Assembly: GCA_029287575.1 (NCBI GenBank) | Contig: JARFQW010000089.1 | Span: 1-62,044, forward strand | DNA length: 62,044 bases | Reading direction: 5' to 3' | Origin: Gammaproteobacteria bacterium | GTDB lineage: Bacteria > Pseudomonadota > Gammaproteobacteria > Steroidobacterales > XN24 | Shown here: piece by piece, positions 1-9,797 of the stretch | Layout of the letters: every line of letters starts with the position of its first letter | How positions within the stretch are numbered: position 1 is the first letter of the stretch | The notes under the pieces: generated by a model | The model's database searches: none | Seen by the model: only the letters and a program-made list of their open reading frames with translations | What the model was told of the DNA's origin: nothing | Translations under genes and position numbers: made by a program

Positions 1-65
1 CCGAAGCCCTGCACGAGGCGACGCTGTCCGCTGACAAGCGGGCGATTCACGCCATCAACAAGTAA
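1..65 (+). CDS. 3' end of an unidentified gene (partial)
   Basis: An open frame enters from the left edge and ends at TAA 63-65. Only about 20 codons are visible, ending in ADKRAIHAINK. The fragment is too short to assign a family. It converges on relA with 28 bp between the stop codons. That it is coding is inferred from the uninterrupted frame and a plausible residue mix. Confidence 0.4.
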   Translation, partial: EALHEATLSADKRAIHAINK

Positions 66-93
66 CCGGCATCCGCTCGGGCGGGCAGCTTTC

Positions 94-2229
94 TCAGGTC
101 TTGCGGCGGGCCGAAAAGACGTTTGGCAGGCTGCCCAGCCGATGGAGGATCCTGGAGAGTTCCTCCAGGCCCGGTATGCCGACCGTGGCCTCGATGATGT
201 GGGTACTCTGGGCCTCGTCGGTGTAAGTGCTCATGTCGATGATATCGATGCTCTCGTCGGCCAGGACCGCGGTCACGTCCCTGACCAGACCCTGCCGGTC
301 CAGGGCCTCCACCCGTATCGCCACCGCGTACGTGTGTTCCTCGTCGGGCTCGCCCCAGGAGACCGGAATGACCCGCTCCGGGCTTCTTGTCTGCAGCCTC
401 ACCAGGTTGGCACAGTCCAGCCGGTGGATTGTGACGCCCCGCCCCTGGGTGATGTAGCCCACGATGCTCTCCGGCGGAACCGGCCTGCAGCAGCGCGCAT
501 ACTGCGTGAGCAGGTCGCCGACGCCGGATACCGTCACTTCGCCTTCGCGCGCCTTCGGTCGTCTGCGCTTGTGCAGAATACGCTCGTCTTCGGGCTGGGC
601 CTCCGCCTGCTCGCGCTCCAGGGCATTGGCCACTGTATTCATCGTCAGGTCGCCGGCGCCGACCGCGAGAAACAGCTGCTCGTGGCTTGCGTAGTTGAAT
701 CGTTTCGCCAGCGTATCGAAATCGTGAGTGATGCCCAGCCGCTGGAGTTCCCGCTCCAGAAGCGTTCGGCCGTGGCGGATGTTCTGTACCTTGTCCTGCT
801 TCCTGAACCAGGCCCGGACCTTGCTTCGGCTACGGGGTGAGACCAGGTAGCCCGACTGCGGCCGCAGCCAGTCGCGGCTCGGATGCGAGGCCTTGGATGT
901 CAGGACCTCGACCTTGTCGCCGTTGGCGAGCGTATGGGTCAGGGTCACCATCCGGCCGTTCACCCGTGCTCCGCGGCAGTGATTGCCGACCTCGGTATGC
1001 ACGTGGTACGCGAAATCCAGCGGCGTCGACCCGGCCGGCAGATCGACAACGTCGCCGGCGGGCGTGAAGGCGTAAACCCGGTCCTCAAAAATCTCCGCGC
1101 GGACCCGATCGACGAAATCCTGATCGGACTCCGTCCCGTTCGCGGGGGCATCGTCAGCAGGGGCGATGAGCTGCCTGAGCCAGTTGATCTTCTGATCGAA
1201 TGCCGGATCCGCTCCGCCGCCTTCCTTGTAGCGCCAGTGCGCCGCGACCCCCAGCTCCGAGTGCTCGTGCATTTCGTGTGTGCGAATCTGTATCTCCAGG
1301 GGCTCTCCCCGCGGGCCCATGACCGCCGTGTGCAGGGAGCGATAGAAGTTGCCCTTCGGCGTCGTGATGTAGTCGTCGAATTCGCCGGGCACGTAGGCCC
1401 AGCGGCCGTGAACAATACCGAGTACCGCGTAGCAGTCCGGGATCGTGTCCACGAGCACACGTACGGCGCTGATATCGAATATTTCGTCGATACCTACCTG
1501 CTTTCGGCGCATTTTTCGCCAGATGCTGTAGATGTGCTTTGGCCGGCCCTGGATGTCGGCGCTGATGCCGGCCTCGCCGAGCAGCCGTTCCAGGAGCGTG
1601 ATGACCTCGCGTATCCGACTCTCACGCTCGTCGCGCCGCTGATCCAGAAAGGTGGCAATTTCCTGATAGACCTGGGGCTCGAGAGCCCGGAACGCGAGAT
1701 CCTCGAGCTGCCACTTGAGATGCCAGATGCCGAGCCGGTTGGCCAGTGGGGCGAAGATTTCCCGGGTTTCCACCGCAATCCGGCCACACTCGGGCTGGTT
1801 GGTCGCCATGGCGGTCTTGAGCCGATACAACTGGTCCGCCAGACGGACCAGTATCAGACGCACGTCGGCAACGATGGCCAACAGCATCTTGCGCAGCGTT
1901 TCGGCCTGGGGTCCGGGCAGCGGCGTGTCCGGAGCCCAGTGGCCCGGCAATCCGAAGTCACTGAGCCGGCAGAGCTCTTCCACGAGCTCGACCCCCGAAT
2001 CTCCCAGGACCCCGGAAATCTGATCCTGCTTCAGGGCGCCTTCCATCACCGCCGGAAAAAGCAAGGAGGCCGCCCGAAGGCCGGGATCCGAATGAATTTC
2101 GGCCAGGATGGCCTCGAGCCCGCGGCCACGATCGGCGGCGGGTCCAGGGATGCCTTCGAGCAGGCGCAGGGCCTCGGCCTGGGCCTGGGCCGGCGGGACG
2201 GCACCCCCGTTGTCGGTGTCGGTACTCAC
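94..2229 (-). CDS. relA: GTP pyrophosphokinase RelA ((p)ppGpp synthetase I)
   Basis: Transfers pyrophosphate from ATP to GTP/GDP on stalled ribosomes, making the stringent-response alarmone. The order of domains is: an N-terminal pseudo-hydrolase region without the HD catalytic pair (AALLFPAVMEG-like segment, as in RelA rather than SpoT), the synthetase domain (GRPKHIYSIWRKM, then EIQIRTHEMHEHSELGVAAHW), a TGS domain (VYAFTPAGDVVDLPAGSTP), the CC-containing region (RCCRPVP) and a C-terminal ACT domain. I chose GTG 2229, giving 711 aa, close to the E. coli length of 744. The open frame continues to a TTG at 2322, but that start would abut the divergent gene at 2325 and leave no room for a promoter. 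The alternative start cannot be excluded. Confidence 0.95.
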   Translation of the reverse strand: MSTDTDNGGAVPPAQAQAEALRLLEGIPGPAADRGRGLEAILAEIHSDPGLRAASLLFPAVMEGALKQDQISGVLGDSGVELVEELCRLSDFGLPGHWAPDTPLPGPQAETLRKMLLAIVADVRLILVRLADQLYRLKTAMATNQPECGRIAVETREIFAPLANRLGIWHLKWQLEDLAFRALEPQVYQEIATFLDQRRDERESRIREVITLLERLLGEAGISADIQGRPKHIYSIWRKMRRKQVGIDEIFDISAVRVLVDTIPDCYAVLGIVHGRWAYVPGEFDDYITTPKGNFYRSLHTAVMGPRGEPLEIQIRTHEMHEHSELGVAAHWRYKEGGGADPAFDQKINWLRQLIAPADDAPANGTESDQDFVDRVRAEIFEDRVYAFTPAGDVVDLPAGSTPLDFAYHVHTEVGNHCRGARVNGRMVTLTHTLANGDKVEVLTSKASHPSRDWLRPQSGYLVSPRSRSKVRAWFRKQDKVQNIRHGRTLLERELQRLGITHDFDTLAKRFNYASHEQLFLAVGAGDLTMNTVANALEREQAEAQPEDERILHKRRRPKAREGEVTVSGVGDLLTQYARCCRPVPPESIVGYITQGRGVTIHRLDCANLVRLQTRSPERVIPVSWGEPDEEHTYAVAIRVEALDRQGLVRDVTAVLADESIDIIDMSTYTDEAQSTHIIEATVGIPGLEELSRILHRLGSLPNVFSARRKT

Positions 2230-2324
2230 TGCAATGCGTTCGGCGATGTGCTGTCCGCGGATACTCGTTAAACTACGGCCCACCGCGATAGCGGGTCCCC
2301 CTTCAAGTGTACTGGAGATCAACT

Positions 2325-2888
2325 ATGAAACTGTTCCCGGCCGTCATGATCGCCGGGCTGCTGGCCAGCGGCGCGGCAGTCGCCACCGAGCTAGACCTGA
2401 GCGTCAATGCCGACGCGGTCAAACTCGGCGCGGAGTTCGACGTGACCAACAATCTTAGGCTGGGCGGCAACTGGCTCTATCACCAGGACAAGGGTCACGT
2501 GCTGACCGGTGATGCCCACGTAACGGGCAATGCGGCCCCCAGCCTGCAGACTCTTCGGGCGGGACTCGGCCTTCAGCTGGCCTACGTGGATTCCGATGAA
2601 AGCACGAAGGAAGACGGGTTTGGCATCCCGCTGGGTGGTTTTGTTCGCTACACGCTCCCGCAGTATGACCGGATCTCGTTTGGCGGCAGTCTCTACTATG
2701 CCCCCGGTGTCCTGAGCTTCGGCGACCTGGATTCCTACCTGTCCTGGGATGCCTGGGCGGGCTACGACGTGATCCGTGACGCCACCGTCTATATCGGGGT
2801 TCGCGCTGTCAAGCCGGAATTCGAGGAAGTGGGAACCCAGCATATCGATACCGGCATGCATTTTGGCGTTCGGATCAGACTTCGCTAG
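2325..2888 (+). CDS. yfaZ: YfaZ-family outer membrane beta-barrel protein
   Basis: A 187-residue protein with a signal peptide (MKLFPAVMIAGLLASGAAVA), followed by alternating beta-strand-like segments such as FGGSLYYAPGVLSFGDLDSY and a C-terminal FGVRIRLR strand. These features match the YfaZ family of small predicted outer membrane barrels, whose function is unknown. The start is ATG 2325 with CTGGAG eight bases upstream. It is divergent from relA and followed by a hairpin terminator, so it is probably monocistronic. Confidence 0.8.
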   Translation: MKLFPAVMIAGLLASGAAVATELDLSVNADAVKLGAEFDVTNNLRLGGNWLYHQDKGHVLTGDAHVTGNAAPSLQTLRAGLGLQLAYVDSDESTKEDGFGIPLGGFVRYTLPQYDRISFGGSLYYAPGVLSFGDLDSYLSWDAWAGYDVIRDATVYIGVRAVKPEFEEVGTQHIDTGMHFGVRIRLR

Positions 2889-2931
2889 TCCGTGGACTGC
2901 CGAAGCGGGCCACGGGTAAACTAATTGATTG

Positions 2932-2962
2932 ACCGCGGGGCCCTGGAGCCCCGCGGTGCGTT
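2932..2962 (+). terminator. Hairpin terminator after the YfaZ-like gene
   Basis: A 9-bp perfect stem (2932-2940 with 2949-2957) and an 8-base loop are followed by GCGTTTATT. The T-tract is weak, so this is a probable but not certain intrinsic terminator. Confidence 0.5.
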
Positions 2963-3030
2963 TATTCGGCGCGGCCCGCACGACTAGGAGGCCCCGGTCT
3001 GGCACACGAGAGCAAGACAGAATCAACGGT

Positions 3031-3774
3031 ATGGCAGGACACAGCAAATGGGCCAATATCAAGCACCGCAAGGGGGCCCAGGACAAGAAGCGCGGCAAGA
3101 TCTTTACCCGCCTGATCCGCGAGATTCAGGTTGCGGCAAAGGAGGGCGGCGGCGACGCTGAGGCGAATCCTCGCCTGCGTCTCGCGATCGAGAAGGCCAA
3201 GGGGCAGAGCGTTCCGAAAGACACCATCGAGCGGGCTGTTCAGCGGGGCGCCGGCGGCGGTGAAGGTCAGCAACTCGAGGAGTTGCGGTACGAGGGCTAT
3301 GGTCCGGGCGGGGCCGCGGTTCTGGTCGAGTGCATGACGGACAACCGCCATCGGACCGTGGCCGAAGTGCGGCACGCGTTTTCGAAGTTCGGCGGGAACC
3401 TGGGCGCAGACGGTTCGGTGGCCTACCTGTTCAATCACTGTGGCGTGCTGGTCTATCCGCCGGGCTCGGACGAGGAGCGGATCCTCGAGCTGGCGCTGGA
3501 GGCCGGTGCCGAGGACGTGGTGTCGGATGAAGACGGCTCGGTGGAGGTGCTGACCGCGCCGGGAGACTTCGAATCGGTTAGCGCAGCCATGCAGGCGGCG
3601 GCCATGGTGCCCGAGAGTGCCGAGGTGACGATGCGTCCGTCCACGTCGGCGCCCATCGAGGAAGACCATGCACCCACGATGCTGAAACTGCTGGACATGC
3701 TGGAGGATCTGGACGACGTGCAGAACGTCTTTACCAACGCCGAGATTGACGAGGAGATCCTCGACCGGCTGTAG
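3031..3774 (+). CDS. yebC: YebC/PmpR-family protein (TACO1 family)
   Basis: A 247-residue protein beginning [18 protein letters not shown], the family N-terminal signature, and ending in the typical acidic [10 protein letters not shown]. Family members are annotated either as transcriptional regulators or as ribosome-associated factors that help translation of difficult peptides. The sequence does not tell which applies here. An in-frame extension upstream exists, but the conserved N-terminus fixes the ATG at 3031. It lies 13 bp upstream of ruvC, the same yebC-ruvC order found across gammaproteobacteria. Confidence 0.95.
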   Translation: MAGHSKWANIKHRKGAQDKKRGKIFTRLIREIQVAAKEGGGDAEANPRLRLAIEKAKGQSVPKDTIERAVQRGAGGGEGQQLEELRYEGYGPGGAAVLVECMTDNRHRTVAEVRHAFSKFGGNLGADGSVAYLFNHCGVLVYPPGSDEERILELALEAGAEDVVSDEDGSVEVLTAPGDFESVSAAMQAAAMVPESAEVTMRPSTSAPIEEDHAPTMLKLLDMLEDLDDVQNVFTNAEIDEEILDRL

Positions 3775-3787
3775 GCCGGGCCCGCTC

Positions 3788-4306
3788 ATGGCAACGCCGC
3801 AGGTGGTCAGAATTCTCGGTTTCGATCCCGGATCCCGGCGCACGGGTTTCGGGGTCATCGAACGGTCTGCCGGGGGCCGGCTGACGTATGTGGCCAGCGG
3901 CTCCATCGTTCTTGGAGCGCTGGCCTTCAACGACCGCCTGCGGCGCCTGTATTCCACAGCCTCCGCTCTGGTTCGCGAGCAGGCGCCGGATGAGATCTCC
4001 ATCGAACGGGTCTTCATGCATCGCAACGCCGACAGCGCTCTGAAACTCGGTCATGCCCGCGCTGCCCTGATCTGCGCGACCTTTGCGGATGATGTGCCGG
4101 TCTTCGAGTATGCCGCCCGGGAGGTCAAGCAGACGGTGACCGGCAGCGGCGCCGCGGCGAAGAGCCAGGTAGCCCATATGGTTTGCCGCCTGCTCGGCGT
4201 ACAGGGAGATCTCGGGGCCGATGCGGCTGATGCGCTGGCGATCGCGATCTGCCACGCGCACTGCCGCAGCCGGCCGAAACTCGATGCCACGGCGGAGCGA
4301 TCGTGA
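3788..4306 (+). CDS. ruvC: Holliday junction endodeoxyribonuclease RuvC
   Basis: Cuts four-way junctions during homologous recombination together with RuvAB. At 172 residues it is of family length. The acidic catalytic residues are all in place: Asp13 (GFDPG), Glu73 (SIERVF), Asp145 and Asp148 (GADAADAL). The start is ATG 3788. The stop overlaps the ruvA GTG start by 4 bp (GTGA), indicating translational coupling in a ruvCAB operon. Confidence 0.97.
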   Translation: MATPQVVRILGFDPGSRRTGFGVIERSAGGRLTYVASGSIVLGALAFNDRLRRLYSTASALVREQAPDEISIERVFMHRNADSALKLGHARAALICATFADDVPVFEYAAREVKQTVTGSGAAAKSQVAHMVCRLLGVQGDLGADAADALAIAICHAHCRSRPKLDATAERS

Positions 4307-4899
4307 TCGGGTTTCTTCGCGGTGTTCTCGCCGCCAAGCATCCGCCGGTCATCGTGCTCGACGTCGGCGGCGTCGGATACGAGCTCGAAGCGCCCATGTC
4401 CACGTTCTACGAGCTGCCGGAGATCGGTGAGTCCTTCCGCCTGGTCACCCAGCTCGTGGTTCGCGAGGACGCGCATATTCTCTACGGGTTCGCGACGGAG
4501 TCCGAGCGCCTGCTGTTCAGAAACCTCATCAAGGTGTCGGGCGTCGGGCCGAGAATCGCCCTGGCGATTCTATCGGGCATCAGCGTCGAGGGGTTCGCCC
4601 GCTGTGTCCGCACCGAGGATGCCGCCAGCCTCGTCAAGGTGCCGGGTATCGGCAAAAAGACGGCGGAACGGCTAATCGTCGAAATGCGCGACCGCCTGGC
4701 GTCCGCCGAAGCCGGCCAGAGCCCGGCGGGAGCGGCCCGGCCGGCAGAGGGATTGGCCCCCGAGGACGAGGCCTATGGCGCCCTGGTGGCGCTGGGCTAC
4801 AAGCCGCCCGAGGCGGTAAAGATGCTGAGCAAGGTGGACGGCGAGGGCAAGACGTCCGAGGAAATCATCCGTGCCGCCCTGCAGGCCGCGGCGGGATAG
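4303..4899 (+). CDS. ruvA: Holliday junction branch migration protein RuvA
   Basis: The junction-binding subunit that loads RuvB. Its 198 residues comprise an N-terminal OB-fold (MIGFLRGVLA...), two helix-hairpin-helix motifs (SGVGPRIALAIL around residues 76-87 and VPGIGKKTAERL around 110-122) and a C-terminal domain III (YGALVALGYKPPEA) that contacts RuvB. It starts at GTG 4303, overlaps ruvC, and is 9 bp from ruvB. Confidence 0.97.
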   Translation: MIGFLRGVLAAKHPPVIVLDVGGVGYELEAPMSTFYELPEIGESFRLVTQLVVREDAHILYGFATESERLLFRNLIKVSGVGPRIALAILSGISVEGFARCVRTEDAASLVKVPGIGKKTAERLIVEMRDRLASAEAGQSPAGAARPAEGLAPEDEAYGALVALGYKPPEAVKMLSKVDGEGKTSEEIIRAALQAAAG

Positions 4900-4908
4900 G
4901 GGGCGCTG

Positions 4909-5967
4909 ATGCTCGAACAGGATCGCCTTGTTAGCGCCGCGGGAACCCGCGAGGAGGACGCGGTGGAGCGCGCCATACGTCCCAGGCAGCTCGAAGACTA
5001 TGTCGGGCAGCCGGCGGTGCGCAGGCAGATGGAAATCTTCATCAAGGCCGCCCGCCAGCGGGAAGAGGCGCTCGACCACACCCTGATCTTCGGCCCTCCG
5101 GGCCTGGGCAAGACGACGCTGGCCCATATCATCTCCAACGAACTCGGTGTGAATCTGCGCCAGACATCCGGTCCGGTGCTGGAGCGCGCCGGCGACCTGG
5201 CCGCGATCCTGACGAATCTGGAGCCGCGGGACGTCCTGTTCGTCGATGAAATACACCGCCTGAGCCCGGTCGTGGAAGAGGTCCTCTATCCGGCGATGGA
5301 GGACTTTCAGCTGGACATCCTGATCGGTGAGGGTCCCGGCGCCCGTTCCATCAAGATCGATCTGCCGCCGTTCACGCTCGTGGGTGCGACGACCCGTGCG
5401 GGGCTGCTCACGTCGCCGCTGCGCGATCGCTTCGGCATCGTCCAGCGCCTGGAGTTCTACAGCCGCGAGGATCTTGGCCGGATCGTGGCCCGATCGGCGA
5501 GTATCCTGTCACTCCCCGTTGAGGCGGAGGGCGCCCGGGAGATCGCCGACCGGGCCCGGGGCACGCCGCGCATCGCCAACCGCCTGCTCCGGCGGGTGCG
5601 GGACTTTGCCGAGGTCGAGGCGGACGGACGGGTCAACCGGACGGTGGCGCGCCAGGCCATGGACCTGCTCGAGGTGGACCCGAGCGGGTTCGATGTCATG
5701 GACCGGAAACTGCTCCTGACGATCATCGAGAAGTTCGATGGCGGACCGGTGGGGGTCGACAGTCTGGCGGCGGCCATCGGTGAAGAACGCGGCACGATCG
5801 AGGATGTGCTCGAACCCTACCTGATCCAGCAGGGTTTTCTCATGCGCACGGCGAGGGGCCGGGTGGCAACGCGTCTCGCCTGGCAGCACTTCGGGCTGGC
5901 ACCGCCGCCCAGCACGGATGTTCCGGGCCTCTTCGATTCCGTCGATGATCAGGACGGCGGTGCATGA
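4909..5967 (+). CDS. ruvB: Holliday junction ATPase RuvB
   Basis: AAA+ motor that drives branch migration. It has 352 residues with Walker [10 protein letters not shown] (62-70), Walker B FVDEIH (111-116), the sensor segment VGATTRAG and a C-terminal winged-helix DNA-binding domain ([19 protein letters not shown]). Its stop overlaps the ybgC start by 4 bp (ATGA), so the repair operon runs directly into the ybgC-tol cluster. Confidence 0.98.
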   Translation: MLEQDRLVSAAGTREEDAVERAIRPRQLEDYVGQPAVRRQMEIFIKAARQREEALDHTLIFGPPGLGKTTLAHIISNELGVNLRQTSGPVLERAGDLAAILTNLEPRDVLFVDEIHRLSPVVEEVLYPAMEDFQLDILIGEGPGARSIKIDLPPFTLVGATTRAGLLTSPLRDRFGIVQRLEFYSREDLGRIVARSASILSLPVEAEGAREIADRARGTPRIANRLLRRVRDFAEVEADGRVNRTVARQAMDLLEVDPSGFDVMDRKLLLTIIEKFDGGPVGVDSLAAAIGEERGTIEDVLEPYLIQQGFLMRTARGRVATRLAWQHFGLAPPPSTDVPGLFDSVDDQDGGA

Positions 5968-6404
5968 AGGAGCCCCGTTCCACGCCGGCCGCCGATCTTC
6001 GTGCTGTCTTCGAATGGCCGGTCCGCATTTACTATGAGGACACGGACCTCGGCGGCGTGGTCTACTACGCCAATTATCTCCGTTATCTGGAGCGGGCCCG
6101 CAGCGAGTGGCTGAGGGCCATGGGTATCTCCCAGACCCGGTTGCTCTCGGAACAACGGGTGCTGTTCGCCGTAACCAGCGTTTCAATCCGCTATCTGAGC
6201 CCTGCCCGATTTGAGGACGTCCTCATCGTGACCAGTGAGCTGATTCGCCTCAAGCCGGCGAGCATGACCTTCAGTCAGCGGATCCGCAGGGACACGGCGG
6301 ACGGCGAGCTCTTGTGCCAGGCCGAGGTGCGAGCCGCCTGCCTGGATGCCGATTCAATGCGACCCCGTGGCATGCCAAAGGGTCTGTTTAGGGAGTTCAA
6401 CTGA
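5964..6404 (+). CDS. ybgC: YbgC-type acyl-CoA thioesterase
   Basis: A 146-residue hotdog-fold thioesterase. The signature [19 protein letters not shown] contains the family catalytic Asp. Family members hydrolyse acyl-CoA or acyl-ACP thioesters and are constantly linked to the tol-pal genes. The stop and the tolQ start overlap (TGATG), so it is translated with the Tol genes. Confidence 0.95.
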   Translation: MKEPRSTPAADLRAVFEWPVRIYYEDTDLGGVVYYANYLRYLERARSEWLRAMGISQTRLLSEQRVLFAVTSVSIRYLSPARFEDVLIVTSELIRLKPASMTFSQRIRRDTADGELLCQAEVRAACLDADSMRPRGMPKGLFREFN

Positions 6405-7090
6405 TGCAGAGCGACCTCTCCATCATCAATCTTGTCCTGGAGGCCGGCCCGGTCGTGAAGGCCGTCATGCTGCTGCTGCTGCTGGCATCGGTCGCATCCT
6501 GGGCAGTCATCTTCGGAAAACGGCGCATGCTGAGGCGTTCCCGGAGTTCCGCTGATCAATTCGAAAAGGCGTTCTGGTCCGGCGGTGACCTCAACGAGCT
6601 GTACCGCAAGGTATCGGCCCGGGAGGAACCCGCCGCGGGGATGGAGGGGATTTTCGAGGCGGGTTTCCGCGAATTCGGTCGGCTGCGGCAGCAGGAAGGG
6701 CATACGCCGGGCACCATCGTGGAGGGCTGTCAGCGAGCCATGCGGGTATCGCAGATGCGCGAGGTAGACCGCCTCGAGCAGAATCTGGCAATGCTGGCCA
6801 CCATCGGATCCACCAGCCCGTATGTCGGTCTTTTCGGCACGGTCTGGGGAATCATGAGCGCCTTTCAGGGGCTGGGGAACATGGAGCAGGCCACACTGGC
6901 CACGGTGGCCCCCGGCATCGCGGAGGCGCTGGTGGCCACCGCCATGGGCCTCTTCGCGGCCATCCCGGCGGTGATCGCGTACAACCGATACGCGGACCAG
7001 GTGGGCCGGCTCGAAAGCCGATTCGACACCTTTATGGAAGAGTTCGCCACTATCCTGCAGCGCCACGCCCGCGGCCGGATCGGGCGCTGA
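6404..7090 (+). CDS. tolQ: Tol-Pal inner membrane proton channel subunit TolQ
   Basis: MotA/ExbB-family protein of 228 residues with three membrane segments: one near residues 17-37 and a conserved pair around 125-200 (YVGLFGTVWGIMSAF and ATAMGLFAAIPAVIAYN). With TolR it uses the proton motive force to energise TolA, which maintains outer membrane invagination at division. tolR begins one base after its stop codon. Confidence 0.97.
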   Translation: MQSDLSIINLVLEAGPVVKAVMLLLLLASVASWAVIFGKRRMLRRSRSSADQFEKAFWSGGDLNELYRKVSAREEPAAGMEGIFEAGFREFGRLRQQEGHTPGTIVEGCQRAMRVSQMREVDRLEQNLAMLATIGSTSPYVGLFGTVWGIMSAFQGLGNMEQATLATVAPGIAEALVATAMGLFAAIPAVIAYNRYADQVGRLESRFDTFMEEFATILQRHARGRIGR

Positions 7091-7091
7091 C

Positions 7092-7541
7092 ATGGCGGCG
7101 GCACGGGGCAAGCGGCGGCTGATGGGGGAGATCAACGTGGTCCCCTACATCGATGTCATGCTCGTGCTCCTGATTATCTTCATGATCACCGCGCCCCTTC
7201 TGACCCAGGGGGTCCAGGTGGAGCTGCCCAAGGCCGGCGCCGAGCCCATCGACAGCGAGGGTCCCGAACCCCTGGTACTGACCGTGGATCGGGAAGGACT
7301 GCTGTACCTGAACGTGGGCGGCGAAGAGGAAACCCCCATCGACGCGTCGATCGTGATCGCGCGCTCGGCGGCGGTGCTGAGGCGGACTCCGGACACCCCG
7401 GTGCTGGTCCGTGCCGATACCGCGGTGGAGTACGGCAAGGTCGTGAGCGCAATGGTGCTGCTGCAGCGGGCTGGTGCCGAACAGGTGGGTTTCATTACCG
7501 ATCCGGCAGAGACCTCCCAGTACCCAGAGGTCGAGGAATAG
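7092..7541 (+). CDS. tolR: Tol-Pal protein TolR
   Basis: ExbD/TolR-family protein of 149 residues. It has a short cytoplasmic N-terminus, a single membrane helix with the conserved proton-pathway Asp (NVVPYIDVMLVLLIIFM), and a periplasmic domain. It partners with TolQ. The spacing is tight to both tolQ (1 bp) and tolA (6 bp). Confidence 0.96.
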   Translation: MAAARGKRRLMGEINVVPYIDVMLVLLIIFMITAPLLTQGVQVELPKAGAEPIDSEGPEPLVLTVDREGLLYLNVGGEEETPIDASIVIARSAAVLRRTPDTPVLVRADTAVEYGKVVSAMVLLQRAGAEQVGFITDPAETSQYPEVEE

Positions 7542-7547
7542 CGGGGC

Positions 7548-8435
7548 ATGTGGGAGTTCCTGCGCAATCACCCGGGTGGGCTGTTTCTGTCGGTGCTCCT
7601 GCACGGCCTGCTGGTGGTGGGCGCCGGCTATGCGTCGCTTAGAAGCGTCCCGTTTCCCGATGCCGCGCCGGATGTTTCCATCAAGGCCACCGTCGTGGAC
7701 GAGTCCATGATCCAGGAAGAAATGCGCCGGCTGGAGCGGGAGGAGGAGAGGCAGCAGGCCCAGGTCGAGGCGGAGCAGGCGCGTATCGATGAGCTGCGCC
7801 GGCAGCGCGAGGAGGCCGAGCGGGAAGCCCGCGAGGCCGAGGAGCGGGCCCGGGCCGAGAGCGAGCGGCAGGTCGCCGAAGCCGAGGAGGCCCGCAGGCA
7901 GGCAGCTGAAGAAGCCGAGAAACGGCGTGCGGCGGAGGCTGAACGGCAGCGTAAGGAAGAAGCCGAGCGAGAGCGGCTCGCAGAGCTTGAGAGAAAGCGA
8001 AAGGCGGAGGAAGAACGGCTGGCCAAGCTGGAAGCCGAGCGCAAGGCAGCAGAGCAGCGGAAACGCGAGGAGGCCGAGGCCAGGCGCCAGGCTGAGCTGG
8101 AGGCGGAGCTCAAGGCGCAGCTGGCGGCGGAGGAACGGCGCCGCAGCGCAGAGCGTAGCGGCGAGCTGGCGCGGTATATCGCCCTGATCCAGCAGAGCGT
8201 GGAACGCAGCTGGATTCGGCCGCCGGATGCGGCCTCAGGTATTGAATGCGAGCTCCTGGTGCGGCAGATTCCCGGCGGTGACGTTGCCGACGTCCAGGTG
8301 GGGGCCTGTAATGCCTCGGCCGTTGTGCAACGATCGATTGTCAATGCGGTCTACAAAGCAGCGCCGTTGCCTGAGCCGTCCGATCCGAGCTTGTTCGAAC
8401 GAAACCTGAGATTCGTATTCCGACCGGAGGATTGA
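7548..8435 (+). CDS. tolA: Cell envelope integrity protein TolA
   Basis: The 295-residue bridge between the inner membrane TolQR motor and periplasmic Pal/TolB. It has an N-terminal membrane helix (GLFLSVLLHGLLVVGAGYA, about residues 11-29), a long Glu/Ala/Arg/Lys-rich helical domain II (about 55-205) and a compact C-terminal domain III (YIALIQQSVERSWIRP... with LVRQIPGGDVADVQV). The stop codon overlaps the tolB ATG. Confidence 0.96.
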   Translation: MWEFLRNHPGGLFLSVLLHGLLVVGAGYASLRSVPFPDAAPDVSIKATVVDESMIQEEMRRLEREEERQQAQVEAEQARIDELRRQREEAEREAREAEERARAESERQVAEAEEARRQAAEEAEKRRAAEAERQRKEEAERERLAELERKRKAEEERLAKLEAERKAAEQRKREEAEARRQAELEAELKAQLAAEERRRSAERSGELARYIALIQQSVERSWIRPPDAASGIECELLVRQIPGGDVADVQVGACNASAVVQRSIVNAVYKAAPLPEPSDPSLFERNLRFVFRPED

Positions 8436-9733
8436 TGCGCATCATCCGAAAACTGCTGGCCACCGGGCTGGTCCTGGCTTTGCCATTACCGGTATCCGCC
8501 CAGCTGACCATCGAGATCAGCCGGGGAGTTTCCGAGGCCGTACCTGTCGCCGTTGTGCCCTTTGCCTGGGAAGGCGAGGCCGAGGTTCCCCTGGACGTGG
8601 CCGCCGTGATTGCCAGCGATCTGGAGCGCAGCGGCCGGTTTGAACCGATGGACCGCGAAGACATGATCGGCGCTCCGTCCGAACCTCAGGACGTCAACTT
8701 TCGCGACTGGCGACTGCTCAACACCGACGTTCTCGTGACCGGCAAGGTCACCCCGGTTCCGGAAGGCTACGAGGTCGCGTTTTTCGCCTTCGACGTGTTC
8801 CGGGGCGACCAGCTGATCGGCTATTCGCTGAAGAGCCCGCCCGGTGGACTGCGGGCGGCGTCCCACCGCGCCGCGGATATGATCTTCGAGAAGCTTACCG
8901 GTGTCCCGGGAGCGTTCTCCACCCGCATTGCCTATGTCAGCGTCGAGGGCGATCGCAACAACGAGCGTTTTCGGCTGATCGTTGCCGATGCCGACGGTGA
9001 AAACCCGGTGGTGGTGGCGGACTCGCGGGCGCCGCTGATGTCGCCCTCATGGTCGCCGGATGCCAGCCGGCTGGCCTACGTCTCTTTCGAGGGCGGCGCG
9101 TCGGGCATCTACGTTCAGGAGCTGGAGACGGGGCGCCGCCAGCTGGTTTCCTCTCATCCGGGGATCAACGGAGCGCCGGCCTGGTCTCCCGACGGCCAGC
9201 GTCTGGCAATGACCCTGTCCATGGGTGACAGCAACCTGGACATCTATGTGCTCAACCCGGCGACCAACGAACTGACGCGCCTGACCCGGAATGCCGCGAT
9301 CGATACCGAGGCCAGCTGGGCGCCGGACGGAAAAACCATTTATTTCACATCCGACCGGGCCGGCGGGCCGCAAATCTATTCGGTTCCGTCGGCCGGAGGG
9401 ACGCCGAAGCGTGTAACCTTCGAGGGCAGCTACAATGCGCGCCCGCGAATTTCGCCGGACGAGCGATCACTTGCAGTGGTCCACAACGACCGGGGCAATT
9501 TCCGTATCGCGCTCGTGGATCTCGAGCGCCGCGCGGTTCGCATCCTCTCCGAGGGACGCCAGGACGAGTCGCCGAGTTTCGCGCCGAATGGCAGCATGAT
9601 CATTTATGCGACGCGGGCGGGGCGGCGGGGCGTCCTGGCGGCGGTTTCCACCGACGGCCGGGTCCAGCAGCGAATCGCCGCGACAGCGGGCGACGTTCGT
9701 GAACCGGTGTGGTCGCCTTACCCGGTGCGCTGA
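8435..9733 (+). CDS. tolB: Tol-Pal beta-propeller protein TolB
   Basis: Periplasmic protein of about 432 residues. It has a signal peptide (MRIIRKLLATGLVLALPLPVSA), an N-terminal domain (VAVVPFAWEG...VIASDLERSGRFEPM) and a six-bladed propeller with repeated SWSPDGxxLAY-type blades. It binds Pal and TolA. A TTG at 8432 would give a start one codon earlier; ATG 8435, preceded by GGAGG, is the better choice. Confidence 0.97.
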   Translation: MRIIRKLLATGLVLALPLPVSAQLTIEISRGVSEAVPVAVVPFAWEGEAEVPLDVAAVIASDLERSGRFEPMDREDMIGAPSEPQDVNFRDWRLLNTDVLVTGKVTPVPEGYEVAFFAFDVFRGDQLIGYSLKSPPGGLRAASHRAADMIFEKLTGVPGAFSTRIAYVSVEGDRNNERFRLIVADADGENPVVVADSRAPLMSPSWSPDASRLAYVSFEGGASGIYVQELETGRRQLVSSHPGINGAPAWSPDGQRLAMTLSMGDSNLDIYVLNPATNELTRLTRNAAIDTEASWAPDGKTIYFTSDRAGGPQIYSVPSAGGTPKRVTFEGSYNARPRISPDERSLAVVHNDRGNFRIALVDLERRAVRILSEGRQDESPSFAPNGSMIIYATRAGRRGVLAAVSTDGRVQQRIAATAGDVREPVWSPYPVR

Positions 9734-9797
9734 GAGCAGATATCATTGCGGCCGGGCAGGCCGTACCAACACGACGATGCAATCGAGGCCCAAGGAC

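Noticed and set aside
883-2271. 462-residue + strand frame opposite relA
   Set aside because: Shadow frame in GC-rich DNA; relA motifs on the other strand are unambiguous.
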